A stretch of 8,727 nucleotides of DNA. Origin: Bacillota bacterium (GTDB lineage: Bacteria > Bacillota > Clostridia > Acetivibrionales > DSM-1351). Where the stretch lies: contig JAFABO010000086.1 in assembly GCA_023426005.1 (NCBI GenBank), forward strand, positions 1-8,727, in the 5' to 3' direction. Positions 6,757 through 8,727 of the stretch are shown here, piece by piece (within the stretch, counting starts at the first letter, position 1; each line of letters starts with the position of its first letter). The position numbers were made by a program, and so were the translations under genes. The notes beneath the pieces are model-generated. The model was given only the letters and a program-made list of their open reading frames with translations. It was not told the DNA's origin and searched no databases.

Positions 6757-7737
6757 TTATTTTTTATTGTTTCCCGCATAATAAGTGGAGCACTCAAAAT
6801 ATTCCTTTCCGTTCTCAAGAGAAATATCCCGTGCCTGATAAAGCTGGCTTATGGTAACCAACTGATATCCTCTGGCCCTGAGCTCACTGATTACCACTTT
6901 GGCGGCATCTGCAGTTGACTTATATATATCGTGCATTAATATAATGTCCCCGTCTTTAACCATGCTCAAAGTCCTATGTACTATTTTCTCCTTATCTCTG
7001 CTCTTCCAGTCCAATGTATCAACCGACCACAATATTAGAGGAGAACCTGCACATATTTTGACATTTTCATTTACGCTTCCATATGTGGGGCGTGTCAGGA
7101 ATGGTGCTTTTCCTGTAATAGCTTCCAGAATATCCGATGTTTTTTTTATCTCACTCTTGATTTCCGGCTTCTTGAGCCTGGTCAGTTCCCTGTGGGAATA
7201 AGTGTGGTTTCCTATCTCATTGCCGTTTTCAACAATGGTGTTTATAGTACTCTTATATTCTTCAGCCCTGCTGCCCAGAACAAAAAAGGTTGCTCTGGCA
7301 TCATTTTTTTTCAGAGCCTCGACAATTTCAGTGGTATATTTGGGGTGCGGGCCATCGTCAAAGGTCAGCGCTACCATTGGCTTGCCGGGATCGGCTATAC
7401 CGCTGGCAGGAATTTCTTTTTGCCCATTGCCTTCCGCTATTTTATTGTCATCTGTTGTTTCGTTTCTATCGGTTGTTTTATTGTTATCTGATGTTTTGCC
7501 GCCATCCGTTGTTTTATTGTCAGCTGTTGTTTTATTGTCATTTGCCATTTTGTCGGGTTCTACCGCATACTGCCTGTCTGCCGGCGCCGGTTCCGGACGG
7601 TCCTCAAGACCGGTGTCAGCTTTATTTTCCGCATAGGCCGATACACTCTTTCCACCTGTGACATAGCCGCTTGTATATTCCACTGTTATAATCATCAGAA
7701 TTAATAATACCAACGAAGCTTGAATAATCTTTTTCAT
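6757..7737 (-). CDS. Membrane-anchored or secreted polysaccharide deacetylase (NodB/CE4 family)
   Basis: Metal-dependent N- or O-deacetylase of cell-wall or other polysaccharide, acting outside the membrane. A basic end and hydrophobic segment (about 4-18) lead into a possible signal-peptidase site after AYA (residue 36); without cleavage it would be a membrane anchor. A low-complexity linker (about 40-118) includes a hexapeptide repeat. The NodB domain (about 119-300) shows TFDDG (125-129; catalytic Asp127, metal ligand Asp128), HTYSH (178-182; metal ligands His178 and His182), RPTYG (216-220; proline of the usual RPPYG replaced by threonine), DTLDW (240-244) and LMHD (267-270; catalytic His269). 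The active site thus looks complete. An AAGGGTGG site precedes the ATG. Spacing and the terminators on both sides suggest a single-gene transcript. Peptidoglycan GlcNAc is the likeliest substrate, but chitin- or xylan-type substrates cannot be excluded. Confidence 0.92.
   Translation of the reverse strand: MKKIIQASLVLLILMIITVEYTSGYVTGGKSVSAYAENKADTGLEDRPEPAPADRQYAVEPDKMANDNKTTADNKTTDGGKTSDNNKTTDRNETTDDNKIAEGNGQKEIPASGIADPGKPMVALTFDDGPHPKYTTEIVEALKKNDARATFFVLGSRAEEYKSTINTIVENGNEIGNHTYSHRELTRLKKPEIKSEIKKTSDILEAITGKAPFLTRPTYGSVNENVKICAGSPLILWSVDTLDWKSRDKEKIVHRTLSMVKDGDIILMHDIYKSTADAAKVVISELRARGYQLVTISQLYQARDISLENGKEYFECSTYYAGNNKK
7441..7542 (-). repeat. 18-bp tandem repeat encoding an NKTTDx hexapeptide linker
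   Basis: Residues 66-99 of the deacetylase are about five and a half copies of a six-residue unit with consensus N-K-T-T-D-x (for example NKTTAD, NKTTDG, NKTTDR). The DNA repeats with an 18-bp period; two adjacent units near 7513-7546 are almost identical while others have diverged. It probably forms a flexible hydrophilic spacer between the membrane or signal region and the enzyme domain, and copy number may vary between strains. Confidence 0.85.
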
Positions 7738-7813
7738 TTGTCCACCCTTTTTTCATAAAGAACTTATACTTAGATTCTATTAGTTACTATTCTCCAAAGG
7801 GTTACAAATTAAC

Positions 7814-7844
7814 AAAAAAAAAGTTACGGTTCAGTAACTTTTTT
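7814..7844 (-). terminator. Intrinsic terminator overlapping the end of the HD gene
   Basis: On the minus strand AAAAAAGTTAC (7834-7844) pairs with GTAACTTTTTT (7817-7827) over 11 bp around a 6-base loop, followed by further T residues to 7814. The TAA stop of the HD gene (7824-7826) lies inside the second arm, so the last codons double as the terminator stem. Confidence 0.8.
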
Positions 7845-8339
7845 AAAAGCTTTCAGGGACAGTTTTACGAATTCCTGCTCCGATATACCAAGTTCTGCAA
7901 ATTTATCAGTGTAAGGCTCCTCGAAATTAATGTGCTCCAAAACAGCCTGGGCCATCTCAGGCACTGTGAGCTTATGCCGTGAGCAATATTTGATTATGTA
8001 TTCCGCAACACAGTCCGACAGATACATCGCTTTGTCCATTTTTCTCTTTCTCGGGATATTATTCCTGTCATTGTGTGCTCTGACAGAATACACAATAGCT
8101 TCATCAACATCCAGATTTTCCAGGATTTCAGCCCCGGTAATCCCGTGTAATCCAGGCTGGCCAAATGTCTTTTCATAATCGATATCGTGCAGTAAACCCG
8201 TCAGACCCCACAGGTACGTATCAGCATTGAAATATCCTGCAAGCTCCTCCATTATTGCTTCAACCACCAGTGATCTGAATAACACATGCCTGTCAAAAAG
8301 GCGCAGCTTCAATTCTTCCAGTGCTTGAGCCCTGTTCAT
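7824..8339 (-). CDS. HD-domain (HDIG-type) phosphohydrolase-like protein
   Basis: A single-domain protein of 171 residues from the HD superfamily, whose members hydrolyse phosphate esters, often of nucleotides, with one or two metal ions. The expected ligands are visible: His18, His51-Asp52 in GLLHDID, His65, His89 in VRAHND and Asp109 in YLSDCV. The extra histidines His65 and His89 suit the HDIG pattern with a possible two-metal centre. No regulatory domain, signal peptide or membrane segment is present, so it should be cytoplasmic. The substrate cannot be told from sequence; YqeK-like hydrolysis of dinucleotides is one possibility, not a claim. A near-perfect AAGGAGGT site lies 4 bases before the ATG. 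The gene follows secG but is separated from it by a terminator and a structured leader, so it is probably expressed independently or under leader control. Its own 3' end forms a terminator. Confidence 0.88.
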   Translation of the reverse strand: MNRAQALEELKLRLFDRHVLFRSLVVEAIMEELAGYFNADTYLWGLTGLLHDIDYEKTFGQPGLHGITGAEILENLDVDEAIVYSVRAHNDRNNIPRKRKMDKAMYLSDCVAEYIIKYCSRHKLTVPEMAQAVLEHINFEEPYTDKFAELGISEQEFVKLSLKAFKKVTEP

Positions 8340-8360
8340 GGTGACCTCCTTAAGTACCTC

Positions 8361-8440
8361 TCTCCGGATTAGCTAACGGGCTTCCTGGCAATTACCCGTG
8401 TCGGACTTACACCGACAAGTGTGCTCCAGCCCGGCTGGAC
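8361..8440 (-). promoter_or_regulatory. Candidate structured leader RNA upstream of the HD gene
   Basis: This roughly 80-nt stretch is GC-rich compared with its surroundings and non-coding. On the minus strand, TGTCGG (8412-8417) pairs with CCGACA (8399-8404) around a TGTAAGT loop. This hairpin sits inside an outer stem CGGGCT (8428-8433) with AGCCCG (8377-8382). A rival hairpin CCAGC/GCTGG (8434-8438 with 8426-8430) shares bases with the outer stem, so two folds compete. GCCAGGAAG (8381-8389) and GTTAGCTAA (8369-8377) are single-stranded in part. Parts recall the cobalamin riboswitch (GGTGTAAGTCC hairpin, GCCAGGA of the B12 box), but its other conserved boxes are missing. It is not a tRNA. 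Class and ligand are unknown. Confidence 0.45.
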
Positions 8441-8449
8441 GCAAATATA

Positions 8450-8483
8450 ACAAAAAGCCCAGTGCATGTGTACGCCTGGGCTT
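8450..8483 (-). terminator. Intrinsic terminator of secG
   Basis: On the minus strand AAGCCCAG (8476-8483) pairs with CTGGGCTT (8455-8462) around a 13-base loop, followed directly by TTTTTG on that strand. It stands 17 bp beyond the secG stop codon and separates secG from the HD gene and its leader. Confidence 0.88.
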
Positions 8484-8500
8484 ATTTCCGTTTTCTTAAA

Positions 8501-8727
8501 TTATATTGATTTGATCAGCAAGAAGAGAGCAACTGAAGTAATAAGGAAGGCTATAGCGGCAAAAGCGGTATACTTGCCCAGCAATGCATCAATAGTACGC
8601 CCCTTGTTCTTTCCAAAGAAGGTTTCAGCTCCACCTGCTATCGAACCTGACAAACCAGCTTGCTTTCCAGATTGAAGTAATACAATAACAATTATCGAGA
8701 TAGCAAAAATGATGTGAAGTATATTGA
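8501..8727 (-). CDS. secG: Preprotein translocase subunit SecG (partial, start outside window)
   Basis: Small membrane subunit of the SecYEG export channel. The last 74 residues are visible and run off the right edge. They contain the end of the first membrane helix (IIFAISIIVIVLLQSGKQ), the conserved cytoplasmic loop LSGSIAGGAETFFGKNKGR (visible residues 25-43) that marks SecG, and the second helix (about 54-71) ending in LLIKSI. Family length is about 70-80 residues, so only a few N-terminal residues are missing. The stop TAA is at 8501-8503 and a strong terminator follows. In many Firmicutes secG is next to rnr; here five other genes lie between them. Confidence 0.93.
   Translation of the reverse strand, partial: NILHIIFAISIIVIVLLQSGKQAGLSGSIAGGAETFFGKNKGRTIDALLGKYTAFAAIAFLITSVALFLLIKSI

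Noticed and set aside
7202..7661. Several overlapping plus-strand open frames opposite the deacetylase
   Set aside because: They are mirror readings of the deacetylase and its repeat linker, giving low-complexity Leu/Val/Ser or Cys/His/Phe strings with no family signature.
7738..7813. Promoter for the deacetylase gene
   Set aside because: The region is AT-rich and contains TATAAG, but no -10/-35 pair at acceptable spacing, vegetative or sporulation-type, was convincing enough to annotate.
8377..8433. tRNA, TPP riboswitch or full cobalamin/ydaO riboswitch
   Set aside because: There is no acceptor stem or TTCGAAT arm for a tRNA; no CTGAGA/CTGATGA boxes for TPP; no GCCACTG or complete B12 box for cobalamin; and no 5' half of ydaO. 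Only short patches match.
8466..8675. A 69-codon plus-strand open frame
   Set aside because: It is antisense to secG and its terminator; the minus-strand reading gives an unmistakable SecG protein.

Overview
The window looks like chromosomal DNA of an anaerobic, moderately AT-rich member of the Clostridia. This rests on strong AGGAGG-type ribosome binding sites, a Crh/HPr-like protein with a KSIMG motif, a Gram-positive lipoprotein and polysaccharide deacetylase, and secG and rnr on one strand a few genes apart. A cellulolytic, Acetivibrio/Ruminiclostridium-like clostridium is my best guess from protein flavour only; no search was possible.

Layout. One small plus-strand gene lies at the left edge (54-281, an HPr-like protein lacking the phosphorylatable histidine). 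It converges on a long minus-strand block, and a strong hairpin at 334-385 can end transcription from both sides. Read in their own direction (right to left), the minus-strand genes are secG (partial, cut by the right edge), an HD-domain phosphohydrolase-like protein, a secreted or membrane-anchored polysaccharide deacetylase, an OmpR/PhoB-type response regulator, its HAMP sensor kinase, a lipoprotein of unknown function, and ribonuclease R. Four hairpins divide the block: behind secG, at the end of the HD gene, behind the deacetylase, and behind rnr. The likely transcripts are therefore secG alone (or as the end of an upstream operon), the HD gene, the deacetylase, and regulator-kinase-lipoprotein, with rnr either continuing from the last or using its own promoter.

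How the genes relate. SecG (protein export) and RNase R (RNA decay, tmRNA-linked quality control) are a common Firmicute pairing. Here an envelope-flavoured set lies between them: a peptidoglycan or polysaccharide deacetylase and a two-component system whose kinase overlaps the regulator gene and is followed 61 bp later by a lipoprotein. A cell-envelope sensing role is plausible but inferred.

The least explained element is a compact, GC-rich leader of about 80 nt between the secG terminator and the HD gene. It can form a 6-bp hairpin inside an outer stem, and a competing hairpin shares bases with that stem. It is a candidate structured regulatory RNA that I could not assign to a known class. 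No stretch over 300 bases is without a gene; no tRNA, rRNA, CRISPR array or insertion sequence was seen.
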